Below are positions 1 through 5,470 of a stretch of 6,991 bases of DNA, piece after piece (position 1 is the stretch's first letter; every line of letters begins with the position of its first letter). This DNA is from Candidatus Omnitrophota bacterium (GTDB taxonomy: Bacteria; Omnitrophota; Gorgyraeia; Gygaellales; Profunditerraquicolaceae). The notes beneath the pieces are model-generated. The model did not search any database and had not been told where the DNA came from. It saw only the letters and a list, made by a program, of their open reading frames with translations. The stretch spans positions 1 to 6,991 of the forward strand of contig VGKM01000060.1 of NCBI GenBank assembly GCA_016867005.1, in the 5' to 3' direction. The position numbers and the translations under genes are program-made.

Positions 1-464
1 TATCCGAAGCCGTGAGCCCCTCTGTGCTCAAAACCGATCAATCCGCTGCACCGGCCTTCGGTAATTTTTACTAAGCCGCCTTTATCTGCCAGCGCAACAG
101 CACAGGCATAATATGCCCTGCGCTTTGCTAGCGGCAGGCCTTCCAGTAATTTTAAAACTTTCAGGTTATTTTGCCGGTCGCTTTTATTTTTTCCGGCAAA
201 CCTTGAAGAATAAATCCCGGGCCTGCCTCCTAATGCATGGATGCATAACCCAGAATCTTCTCCCAGAGCAAATTTTCCCAAGGAATGCGCAATTTTTACT
301 GCTTTTTTAGCCGCGTTTTCCTTAAAAGATCTTCCGTTTTCAATGATCCTGGGGCAATCTTTGTAATCCGCCAGGGACGTGATTTTTACTTTCAGGCCTT
401 TTAAGATTTCACGGATTTCCTTAAGCTTCTTTTTATTTTTTGTAGCAACAACCAGTTCTAACAT
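1..464 (-). CDS. rdgB: XTP/dITP diphosphatase (Ham1/RdgB family), 3' end cut by window edge
   Basis: Hydrolyses non-canonical purine nucleoside triphosphates (XTP, ITP, dITP) to the monophosphate plus pyrophosphate, keeping them out of DNA and RNA in the cytoplasm. I translated the frame by hand: 154 residues are visible and it is still open at base 1, against about 190-200 for the family. Visible family motifs in order are ATKNKKKLKEI (residues 7-17, nucleotide binding), GRSFKENAAKKA (44-55), GEDSGLCIHALGGRPGIYSSRFAG (68-91, with acidic catalytic residues E69 and D70) and RGAHGFG (148-154), the beginning of the GFGYDP motif. The ATG start gives the family's usual first strand (MLELVVATKN). 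It lies 5 bases after the rph stop and has no clear Shine-Dalgarno sequence, so it is probably coupled to rph translation. rph-rdgB is a widespread gene pair, which supports the call. Confidence 0.95.
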   Translation of the reverse strand, partial: MLELVVATKNKKKLKEIREILKGLKVKITSLADYKDCPRIIENGRSFKENAAKKAVKIAHSLGKFALGEDSGLCIHALGGRPGIYSSRFAGKNKSDRQNNLKVLKLLEGLPLAKRRAYYACAVALADKGGLVKITEGRCSGLIGFEHRGAHGFG

Positions 465-469
465 CCGGA

Positions 470-1183
470 CTAAAGAATATCTTTTAGAAGATTGCTTTGT
501 ATCTCAACCAAATCCCTGATGCCTTTTTCGGCAAAACCAAGGAGCTTATCCATTTGTTCGCGGTTAAATGTCCTGCGTTCGGCAGTGCCCTGCACCTCGA
601 TAAACTGCCCCTTGCCTGTCATTACCACGTTCATATCAACTTCGGCGGTAGAATCTTCTTCATAAGTCAAATCCAGCATCGGCTCGCCTGAAACAACGCC
701 TACGCTCACCGCAGCGACAAAATCCTTAATCGGGATTTCCCTGATCAGCCCGTTTTTCTTGAGTTTATTCAAGGCCTCGGCCAAAGCAATAAAACTTCCG
801 GTGATAGAAGCAGTGCGTGTGCCGCCGTCGCCCTGCAATACATCGCAATCAAGCCAAATGGTGCGTTCGCCGAGTTTTTCCATTTCAGTTACCGCGCGTA
901 AAGACCTGCCTACAAGGCGCTGGATCTCATGAGTGCGGCCGGAATCTTTCCCGCGGGGGATGCGGCTTTTGCATGAGCGCGGAAGCATGCCGTATTCTGC
1001 CGTTACCCAGCCGTTGCCTGAATTTTTTAAAAAAGGAGGCACTGATTCCTCGACAGAAGCGGAACAAATGACCTTGGTATTGCCCATTTCAATTAAACAT
1101 GAGCCCTCGGCGTATTTTAAAAAATTCCTTTTAATTTCCACTTTTCTTATTTTATCAAAACCCCTGTTATCGTTTCGTACCAT
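470..1183 (-). CDS. rph: Ribonuclease PH
   Basis: Phosphorolytic 3'-5' exoribonuclease that trims the 3' ends of tRNA precursors and releases nucleoside diphosphates; the family forms a cytoplasmic hexamer ring. With the start chosen here the protein is 237 residues, the normal length. Motifs: GNTKVICSASVEESVPPF (34-51), SGRTHEIQRLVGRSLRA (81-97, phosphate-binding R83), GGTRTASITG (120-129, R123) and YEEDSTAEVDMNV (174-186), with metal-binding D177 and D183. The open frame extends 11 codons upstream to an ATG at 1216. I prefer the ATG at 1183 because AGGAGAG lies 7 bases before it and MVRNDNR matches the family N-terminus. This start overlaps the end of the fumarase beta gene by 17 bases. The stop is 5 bases before rdgB. 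No truncation or missing key residue is seen. Confidence 0.97.
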   Translation of the reverse strand: MVRNDNRGFDKIRKVEIKRNFLKYAEGSCLIEMGNTKVICSASVEESVPPFLKNSGNGWVTAEYGMLPRSCKSRIPRGKDSGRTHEIQRLVGRSLRAVTEMEKLGERTIWLDCDVLQGDGGTRTASITGSFIALAEALNKLKKNGLIREIPIKDFVAAVSVGVVSGEPMLDLTYEEDSTAEVDMNVVMTGKGQFIEVQGTAERRTFNREQMDKLLGFAEKGIRDLVEIQSNLLKDIL

Positions 1184-1676
1184 AAATATCCTCTCCTCTG
1201 CAATCAATCCCCACAATCAAGGGGAAATTTTTTACTTCCAGTTCATAAATTGCTTCCGGGCCTAAATCACGGTAAGCAACGGGCTTTGCCTTTACCACAT
1301 ACTTTGACAGCAATGCCCCGCATCCTGCATAAGCCAGAAAATACACCGCTTTATTTTTTTTAATCGCGGCAATCACTTCTTTCGAACGGCTGCCTTTGCC
1401 GATAATCCCCATCACGCCTTTTTTAAGGAGCAGCGGCGTAAACCCGTCCATCCGGGAACTTGTCGTCGGGCCGCAGGAACCGATTATTTTGCCCTTAGGC
1501 GTCTTTGTAGGGCCGCAATAATAAATAATTCTATCTTTTAAATCAATAGGAAGTTTTTTATGTTTTTTTATCGCCTCTGCCAGCCTTTCGTGCGCCTGGT
1601 CACGCGCAGTATAAATTACCCCGCTTAAAAAAAGTTTATCTTTTGCTTTTAGATTTTCGATCTTTAATTTTCTCAT
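1167..1676 (-). CDS. Class I fumarate hydratase-type beta subunit (fumarase/tartrate dehydratase C-terminal domain)
   Basis: Second subunit of a two-subunit [4Fe-4S] hydro-lyase, most simply fumarase (fumarate to L-malate). It pairs with the alpha subunit encoded immediately upstream. At 169 residues it has the usual length of a free beta subunit. Visible motifs: SGVIYTARDQAHERL (18-32, the TARDxAH signature, whose Arg and Asp act at the active site in this family), YYCGPTKTPKGKIIGSCGPTTSSRMD (52-77, the GPTT-RMD signature) and the glycine-rich AYAGCGALL (115-123). The start ATG shares one base with the alpha stop (TGATG) and no Shine-Dalgarno is visible, so translation is probably coupled. 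That would help give equal subunit amounts. The exact substrate cannot be read from sequence; L(+)-tartrate dehydratase subunits look alike, and without other tartrate genes here fumarase is the more likely role. Confidence 0.9.
   Translation of the reverse strand: MRKLKIENLKAKDKLFLSGVIYTARDQAHERLAEAIKKHKKLPIDLKDRIIYYCGPTKTPKGKIIGSCGPTTSSRMDGFTPLLLKKGVMGIIGKGSRSKEVIAAIKKNKAVYFLAYAGCGALLSKYVVKAKPVAYRDLGPEAIYELEVKNFPLIVGIDCRGEDIYGTKR
1191..1197 (-). promoter_or_regulatory. Ribosome binding site for rph
   Basis: On the minus strand AGGAGAG is followed by a 7-base spacer and ATG at 1183. This is one of the strongest Shine-Dalgarno matches in the window. It lies inside the coding sequence of the upstream hydratase beta subunit and decides the rph start in favour of 1183 over 1216. 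Confidence 0.8.
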
Positions 1677-2509
1677 CAGATTAAAGCGCCGGCGCTACGC
1701 AGCGCATGACAGCTGATATTTACTGCAACCGGTAAGCCCGCAATATGCGTCGGATATGTTTCGATGTTTACCGCCAAAGCCGTGGTTTTACCACCCAGGC
1801 CCATTGCCCCGATATTCAGCTTATTGATTTCTTTTAATAATTCTCTCTCTAATTTACTTGTGACTTGTGACTTCTGACTTGTGACTTTTCTTAATAATGC
1901 TTTCTTCGCCATAAAAACCGCGTAATCCGCAGTCCCGCCAATACCTACGCCGACAATATACGGCGGGCAGGCATCTGGCCCGGCATTTTTCACTGCTTCG
2001 ATAATAAACTGTTTTAACTCTTCTATCCTCGCGGTTGGCTTAAACATTTTTAATTGAGTTTTATTTTCGCAGCCAAAGCCTTTGGGGAAAACTGTCAGTT
2101 TTAATTTGCTGCCCTTAACCAAATCAAAATGAATCACTGCCGGCTTAAGCCCGGATTTTCCTCTTTTTAGAGGATCGCTAATTATTGAATTTCTTAAATA
2201 GGCTTTTTTGTAGCCGATTTCTACGCCCTGATTAATTGCCTGCTTAATATCGCCGGATATTTTTACATCCTGCCCGATTTCCACAAACACACAAGGCATT
2301 CCCGTATCCTGGCAAATGGCTAATTTCTCCCGACGCGCAATCCCGGCATTCTTAATAATCGCCCCTAAAATATCTTTGGCAATACGCTTTTTTTCGCTTG
2401 CATATGCGGCTTTAAGCTGCTTCAGGACATCATTTCTTAAAACTAAATTCGCCTGAATGCATAATTGGGCAACAGTATTCTTAATTTTTTGCACAGAAAT
2501 TGTTCTCAT
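1676..2509 (-). CDS. Class I fumarate hydratase-type alpha subunit ([4Fe-4S] domain)
   Basis: Fe-S subunit of the same hydro-lyase; 277 residues is normal for free alpha subunits. The three cysteines expected to hold the [4Fe-4S] cluster are all present: C66 in ICQDTGMPC, C181 in GPDACPPYIVGVGIGG and C267 in NISCHALRSA. Family motifs PKGFGCENKTQLKMFKP (142-158) and GAMGLGGKTTALAV (234-247) are also clear. At position 147 there is a Cys where I would expect Ser (the usual GSEN reads GCEN). Residues 208-219 (KVTSQKSQVTSK) are encoded by five heptamer repeats and sit in a normally variable stretch between the AKKALLR helix and LERELLKEINKL. The ATG is 17 bases after the lipoprotein stop, with only a weak GGAAG about 11 bases upstream. 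Such enzymes are usually oxygen-sensitive, so an anaerobic or microaerophilic host is likely. Tartrate dehydratase alpha is the alternative reading. Confidence 0.91.
   Translation of the reverse strand: MRTISVQKIKNTVAQLCIQANLVLRNDVLKQLKAAYASEKKRIAKDILGAIIKNAGIARREKLAICQDTGMPCVFVEIGQDVKISGDIKQAINQGVEIGYKKAYLRNSIISDPLKRGKSGLKPAVIHFDLVKGSKLKLTVFPKGFGCENKTQLKMFKPTARIEELKQFIIEAVKNAGPDACPPYIVGVGIGGTADYAVFMAKKALLRKVTSQKSQVTSKLERELLKEINKLNIGAMGLGGKTTALAVNIETYPTHIAGLPVAVNISCHALRSAGALI
1854..1888 (-). repeat. Five tandem heptamers, consensus CAAGTCA, inside the hydratase alpha gene
   Basis: On the coding strand the units are AAAGTCA, CAAGTCA, GAAGTCA, CAAGTCA, CAAGTAA. Because 7 is prime to 3, the translation repeats every three units and yields the peptide KVTSQKSQVTSK (residues 208-219) without breaking the frame. 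It is the same kind of repeat as the tract at the start of queF, whose unit differs at one base (CAAGACA). Confidence 0.9.
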
Positions 2510-2526
2510 GGATCTATATCTTCCAG

Positions 2527-3348
2527 TTATAAAGAATTAGAAACACTAAAATCTAATAAGTCTATAATAAAAATTCTGGTATCGAGAATTGCTAACTTTG
2601 AATCATCGGGTGAAAATGATAAAGCGGGTTGCTGCCTAGGAAAGTTATCTATATTAATTCTATATGTTAATTCTTTTACATCGTTAGAGATCACCAACCA
2701 TTCGCCTACCCATCTTACACTCCAGCATCTATCATTTGAATAAATTACATCTTGTTCCTTTAGCTGCGCCTGAAAGAAAATCTCCAAATTCTTTTCTTCT
2801 ATATTTAATAAATCTTCTTCTGTTGTTCCGTTTATTAAAATATCGGATTCTAATCCCCCGGGATAATTATTGGCAATAAATTTATTATCTACTTCGAAAA
2901 TAGTTGGCAATTTATTAACGTAGGCGGAATATACTAGCTGAGGCTGGGAGGGACTGCAAGCTTTCCAATTTTTTATAGCAGAACATGATAAAACCAATCG
3001 CTTATGCCCTCTCTTCTTTAAAATATCCAATTTAACTAAAGTATAATCGCAAGGGCGTGAATTATCAAAGTGACATTCGGAAGTAAGGGAACTTTTCAAC
3101 ATTTCCATCCCTGCTGATTTTCTAATCTCGCATCTGAAAGGCATATCTACCCTAAGGAAATAAATTTTCTTGCTATCTTTATCCCAAACGATAAAAGATT
3201 TTTCTGCCCTCGAGCTATTTGGATTAATAGCCGTCGATATTTCTCCGAGCGAAAAACATCCGCTTAGCAAATAAATAAAAGGTATAATCAATAAAACAAA
3301 AAGTGATTTCTTAATAAAAGGACTTAAATGGATATTTTTATTCTTCAT
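2527..3348 (-). CDS. Putative lipoprotein of unknown function, cysteine-rich
   Basis: I do not recognise this 273-residue protein as a known family. The N-terminus is a lipoprotein signal peptide: basic residues (K2, K4, K13, K14), a hydrophobic run SLFVLLIIPFIYLL (15-28) and lipobox LSGC with C31 as the lipidated residue. Position +2 is Phe, not Asp, so by the enterobacterial rule it would go to the outer membrane if there is one. The mature part has six more cysteines (C73, C92, C100, C122, C131, C208), enough for three disulfides outside the cytoplasm. Near the C-terminus SFSPDDSKLAILDTRIFIIDL (244-264) resembles one blade strand of a TolB/WD40-like propeller, but the protein is too short for a full one. 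The ATG overlaps the queF stop (ATGA) after a good Shine-Dalgarno. The gene is AT-rich (13 G+C in the 60 bases 2521-2580, mostly its 3' end). Confidence 0.85.
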   Translation of the reverse strand: MKNKNIHLSPFIKKSLFVLLIIPFIYLLSGCFSLGEISTAINPNSSRAEKSFIVWDKDSKKIYFLRVDMPFRCEIRKSAGMEMLKSSLTSECHFDNSRPCDYTLVKLDILKKRGHKRLVLSCSAIKNWKACSPSQPQLVYSAYVNKLPTIFEVDNKFIANNYPGGLESDILINGTTEEDLLNIEEKNLEIFFQAQLKEQDVIYSNDRCWSVRWVGEWLVISNDVKELTYRINIDNFPRQQPALSFSPDDSKLAILDTRIFIIDLLDFSVSNSL

Positions 3349-3764
3349 TTCTTATACTCCCTCCATACCGTAGTCTGGATGCCGCCGCGCGGATTAAACT
3401 CGCCGCTTATCTTCGCCCAGCGCGGATTACAGGCCTTGACAAAATCTTCCATAAATTTATTAATTACGTGCTCATGAAAAATTCCTAAATTACGGTAAAA
3501 TAATTCATACATCTTCAAAGATTTTAGCTCTATGCAATATCTATCCGGCGAATACTCAATTTTGATAAATGCAAAATCCGGTAAACCCGTCTTCGGGCAA
3601 ATACAGGTGAATTCCGGGATTTCTATTATTATCGTATAAATTTTATCAGGATACTGATTTAACCAGACATCAATGTTTGGCGTCTTCAGATTACGTATAT
3701 CTTTCTGCAATCCCTCATACGTTGTCTTGTGTCTTGTGTCTTGCGTCTTGTGTCCTTTCATCAT
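3345..3764 (-). CDS. queF: PreQ0 reductase (NADPH-dependent 7-cyano-7-deazaguanine reductase), short type
   Basis: Reduces the nitrile of preQ0 to the aminomethyl group of preQ1 with two NADPH, the last step before Tgt inserts the base into tRNA; cytoplasmic. 139 residues fit the short (type I, unimodular) QueF class. Visible motifs: PEFTCICPKTGLPDFA (50-65), with nucleophile C56 (thioimide formation) and D63; the QueF signature ELKSLKMYELFYRN (79-92); IFHEHVINKF (95-104), containing the conserved His-Glu; and NPRGGI (124-129). The family normally begins close to YEGLQ (16-20). Here residues 3-14 (KGHKTQDTRHKT) are an added N-terminal tail encoded by heptamer repeats. The ATG at 3764 overlaps the queE stop (ATGA); a second ATG follows at once at 3761, with GGGAG 4 and 7 bases upstream of the two, so the second may be the one used. 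Presence of queF points to queuosine, not a preQ0 end product. Confidence 0.96.
   Translation of the reverse strand: MMKGHKTQDTRHKTTYEGLQKDIRNLKTPNIDVWLNQYPDKIYTIIIEIPEFTCICPKTGLPDFAFIKIEYSPDRYCIELKSLKMYELFYRNLGIFHEHVINKFMEDFVKACNPRWAKISGEFNPRGGIQTTVWREYKK
3357..3364 (-). promoter_or_regulatory. Ribosome binding site for the lipoprotein gene
   Basis: Minus-strand GGAGGGAG, then an 8-base spacer and the ATG at 3348. It lies within the last codons of queF. The strong match supports this start even though the ATG overlaps the queF stop. Confidence 0.75.
3723..3757 (-). repeat. Five tandem heptamers, consensus CAAGACA, at the 5' end of queF
   Basis: On the coding strand the units are AAGGACA, CAAGACG, CAAGACA, CAAGACA, CAAGACA. 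They encode residues 3-14 of QueF, just after the double ATG and before the conserved core, and leave the frame intact. The last three units are identical. The unit differs from the hydratase tract (CAAGTCA) at one position, and both tracts contain five units in the same orientation relative to transcription. Confidence 0.92.
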
Positions 3765-4432
3765 TTGACTCCCACAACCTTATGCATCTGCGGTATAACA
3801 CAAGCCGCAACTTGATTGTTGAGACAAATCTTTTTGAATTTCTCTAATTTATCCGTTAGAATATCTTCTTCATAATAATTTGGCTGCAATACCAAAATTG
3901 CGGCTTTATTAATCTTTTTAATCAGATCAAGAGAAATCTCCAGGTCTTCAACCTTAGTGGAACGGCAAATTACGCTTTTTAAAAATACCTGCTTTCGCGA
4001 AGCAACCTTTAAGAAGTCGTGGTGTTCCTGCCAAAGCGGCTTATCCTGGCAAATCGAGGTGGGAAACTTTAGATCCATGGCCACAAAGTCCACTAAATCA
4101 ATCACCTCTTCTAATTCGTCAACCAGCGTGCCGTTAGTCTCAAGGTAATTTTTAAAACCATAGCAACTCGTATAGAATAAAAGTTCCTTTAAAAAATCTT
4201 TCTGTAATAACGGCTCTCCGCCCGTAAAAGAAATAGAATGATAATCGTCATGATAAGATTTTATTTCCTCCAATAACTCATGCGCCTGGTATTCTTTAAA
4301 ATTATCCTGTTTTGTATCGCAAAAACTGCAATTTAAATTACAGCCGTGAAAGCGCACAAAAAGTTGTTTTTCCCCTAAAAATATCCCTTCGCCCTGCACG
4401 CTGTCAAAGACCTCAGAGATTCTTCCGGTCAT
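3761..4432 (-). CDS. queE: 7-carboxy-7-deazaguanine synthase (radical SAM)
   Basis: Radical S-adenosylmethionine enzyme that rearranges CPH4 (6-carboxy-5,6,7,8-tetrahydropterin) to CDG (7-carboxy-7-deazaguanine), the ring-contracting step of deazapurine synthesis; cytoplasmic. The 223-residue protein begins with ISEVFDSVQGEGIFLG (5-20), typical of QueE. The radical SAM cysteines lie in CNLNCSFCD: C31, C35 and C38, the CxxxCxxC spacing that binds the [4Fe-4S] cluster and SAM. The SAM-contacting GGEP is at 71-74 in SFTGGEPLLQ. LETNG near residue 118-122 is another family element. The start ATG overlaps the queC stop (ATGA), with GGGAG 5 bases upstream, and its stop overlaps queF in the same way, so queC, queE and queF are likely translated in step. 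No missing key residue is seen. Confidence 0.96.
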   Translation of the reverse strand: MTGRISEVFDSVQGEGIFLGEKQLFVRFHGCNLNCSFCDTKQDNFKEYQAHELLEEIKSYHDDYHSISFTGGEPLLQKDFLKELLFYTSCYGFKNYLETNGTLVDELEEVIDLVDFVAMDLKFPTSICQDKPLWQEHHDFLKVASRKQVFLKSVICRSTKVEDLEISLDLIKKINKAAILVLQPNYYEEDILTDKLEKFKKICLNNQVAACVIPQMHKVVGVK

Positions 4433-5121
4433 TTCTTCTCCCGTCTCCGTGGCTTATTCAATAATGGATCTTCTAAACCTGCTTCAATGAATCCTTTTTT
4501 ACGGTAGTAGCAGCTATCGCATTTACCGCAAGGGACGCTTAGCCCCCTATAACAAGACCAGGTAAGCCCAAAATCTACGCCGAGGGAATTACCTATTTTT
4601 ATAATCTCAGCTTTTCTTTTATGCAGTAAAGGAGTGAGGATCTTAATTTTATTTTTTTGCACTCCTGACCTGGTGCCATAGGCGATTACCGGTTTCATCG
4701 CATGAAAGAATTCTTTACGGCAATCAGGGTAACCGCTGTAATCTTGTTGGTGCGCTCCGATATATATTGCCTTTGCTCCGATTGCTTCAGCATAAGAAAG
4801 AGCGCAGCTCAAAAATATAATGTTGCGCGCAGGCACGTAAGTCGCGGGGATCTCGTTGCGGCCTTTAGTCTGAAGACTCTCGGTAAGTTTAACTTTTTCG
4901 TCTAATAGGCTCGAACCCTTCCAGGGAAGTTCAATTTTGACTAATTTATATTTTGAGCCTAAGTCTTGCGCAACTTTTTTTGCCGAACCGATCTCCTTAT
5001 TATGGCGCTGCCCGTAATCAAAAATAAGGCAATGGCAATTAAAACCCCCTCTTCTGGCTACGGCAAGCGTCACTGCTGAATCAAGCCCGCCGGAAAGAAG
5101 GACAACGGCTTTTTTATTCAT
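4429..5121 (-). CDS. queC: 7-cyano-7-deazaguanine (preQ0) synthase
   Basis: ATP-dependent enzyme that turns the carboxylate of CDG into an amide and then a nitrile, giving preQ0; cytoplasmic. 230 residues is the usual length. It starts with the N-type ATP pyrophosphatase P-loop SGGLDSAVTLA (10-20). Other family blocks are FDYGQRHNKE (34-43), VPARNIIFLS (96-105), IGAHQQDYSGYPDCR (121-135) and a C-terminal zinc site SCYRGLSVPCGKCDSC with C190, C198, C201 and C204. The ATG lies inside the end of queD: the 8-base overlap reads ATGAATAA. I see no Shine-Dalgarno before it, so it probably depends on ribosomes finishing queD. The last residues (KPRRREKK) are strongly basic, in part because the queE ribosome binding site lies under them. 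Confidence 0.97.
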   Translation of the reverse strand: MNKKAVVLLSGGLDSAVTLAVARRGGFNCHCLIFDYGQRHNKEIGSAKKVAQDLGSKYKLVKIELPWKGSSLLDEKVKLTESLQTKGRNEIPATYVPARNIIFLSCALSYAEAIGAKAIYIGAHQQDYSGYPDCRKEFFHAMKPVIAYGTRSGVQKNKIKILTPLLHKRKAEIIKIGNSLGVDFGLTWSCYRGLSVPCGKCDSCYYRKKGFIEAGLEDPLLNKPRRREKK

Positions 5122-5470
5122 GGTAAGTTGCCGAACAATTTTCAGATTCCCAGACCGTTACGGATTTTATATTCTTTAACTTTCTTTTCAATAAACCATA
5201 AATATATTTAGCCAGAGCTTCTGAAGTAGGATTTACTCTTTTAAAATAAGAAACTTTGTTTAAATATTTGTGGTCTAATTTTTCTAAAACTTTGTATAAT
5301 TCTTTTTTTACAAATTGAAAATCAAAAACCATGCCTAATTTATCCAGGCTATCTCTTTCTAACTCTACCATTACTTTCCAATTATGGCCATGCAGTTCCT
5401 CGCACTTGCCCTTATAGCCTCTTAAATTATGCGCGGAACTAAAATTTGACTCGACTTTTATATTATACAT
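5114..5470 (-). CDS. queD: 6-carboxy-5,6,7,8-tetrahydropterin synthase (QueD/PTPS family)
   Basis: Converts 7,8-dihydroneopterin triphosphate (from GTP cyclohydrolase I) to CPH4, the first committed step of the preQ0/preQ1 pathway. At 118 residues it matches bacterial QueD. The zinc ligands are H14 (SSAHNL) and H27 and H29 (ELHGHNW). C23 in GKCEELHGH is the catalytic cysteine seen in QueD-type members. LDHKYLN (65-71) supplies the conserved Asp-His pair, and PTSEALAKYI (81-90) and VWES (106-109, E108, pterin binding) complete the family. Adjacent queC, queE and queF make QueD far more likely than a pyruvoyltetrahydropterin synthase role. Its ATG overlaps the murI stop by 8 bases (ATGTATAA), with only a weak AAGG about 10 bases upstream. 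There is no leader in which a preQ1 riboswitch could sit. Confidence 0.95.
   Translation of the reverse strand: MYNIKVESNFSSAHNLRGYKGKCEELHGHNWKVMVELERDSLDKLGMVFDFQFVKKELYKVLEKLDHKYLNKVSYFKRVNPTSEALAKYIYGLLKRKLKNIKSVTVWESENCSATYHE

Noticed and set aside
233..246. ATGCAT-GG-ATGCAT, a pair of palindromic hexamers
   Set aside because: It lies within rdgB codons for the conserved LCIHALGG stretch. No other copies were noticed nearby; coincidence is the simplest explanation.
113..1265. Plus-strand open frames at 113-310, 497-691, 817-1071 and 933-1265
   Set aside because: They lie opposite rdgB, rph and the hydratase beta gene, whose family motifs are unmistakable. The plus-strand peptides show no recognisable motif.
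1676..2509. Naming the hydratase subunits ttdA/ttdB or fumA/fumB
   Set aside because: Fumarase and L(+)-tartrate dehydratase subunits share these motifs and no neighbouring gene reveals the substrate. The symbols are also used inconsistently for unrelated or fused enzymes, so they were left blank.
2527..2620. A TolB/WD40 propeller domain in the lipoprotein
   Set aside because: Only one blade-like strand (SFSPDDSKLAI) is visible and about 273 residues with no repeats cannot form a full propeller, so I did not name the gene for it.
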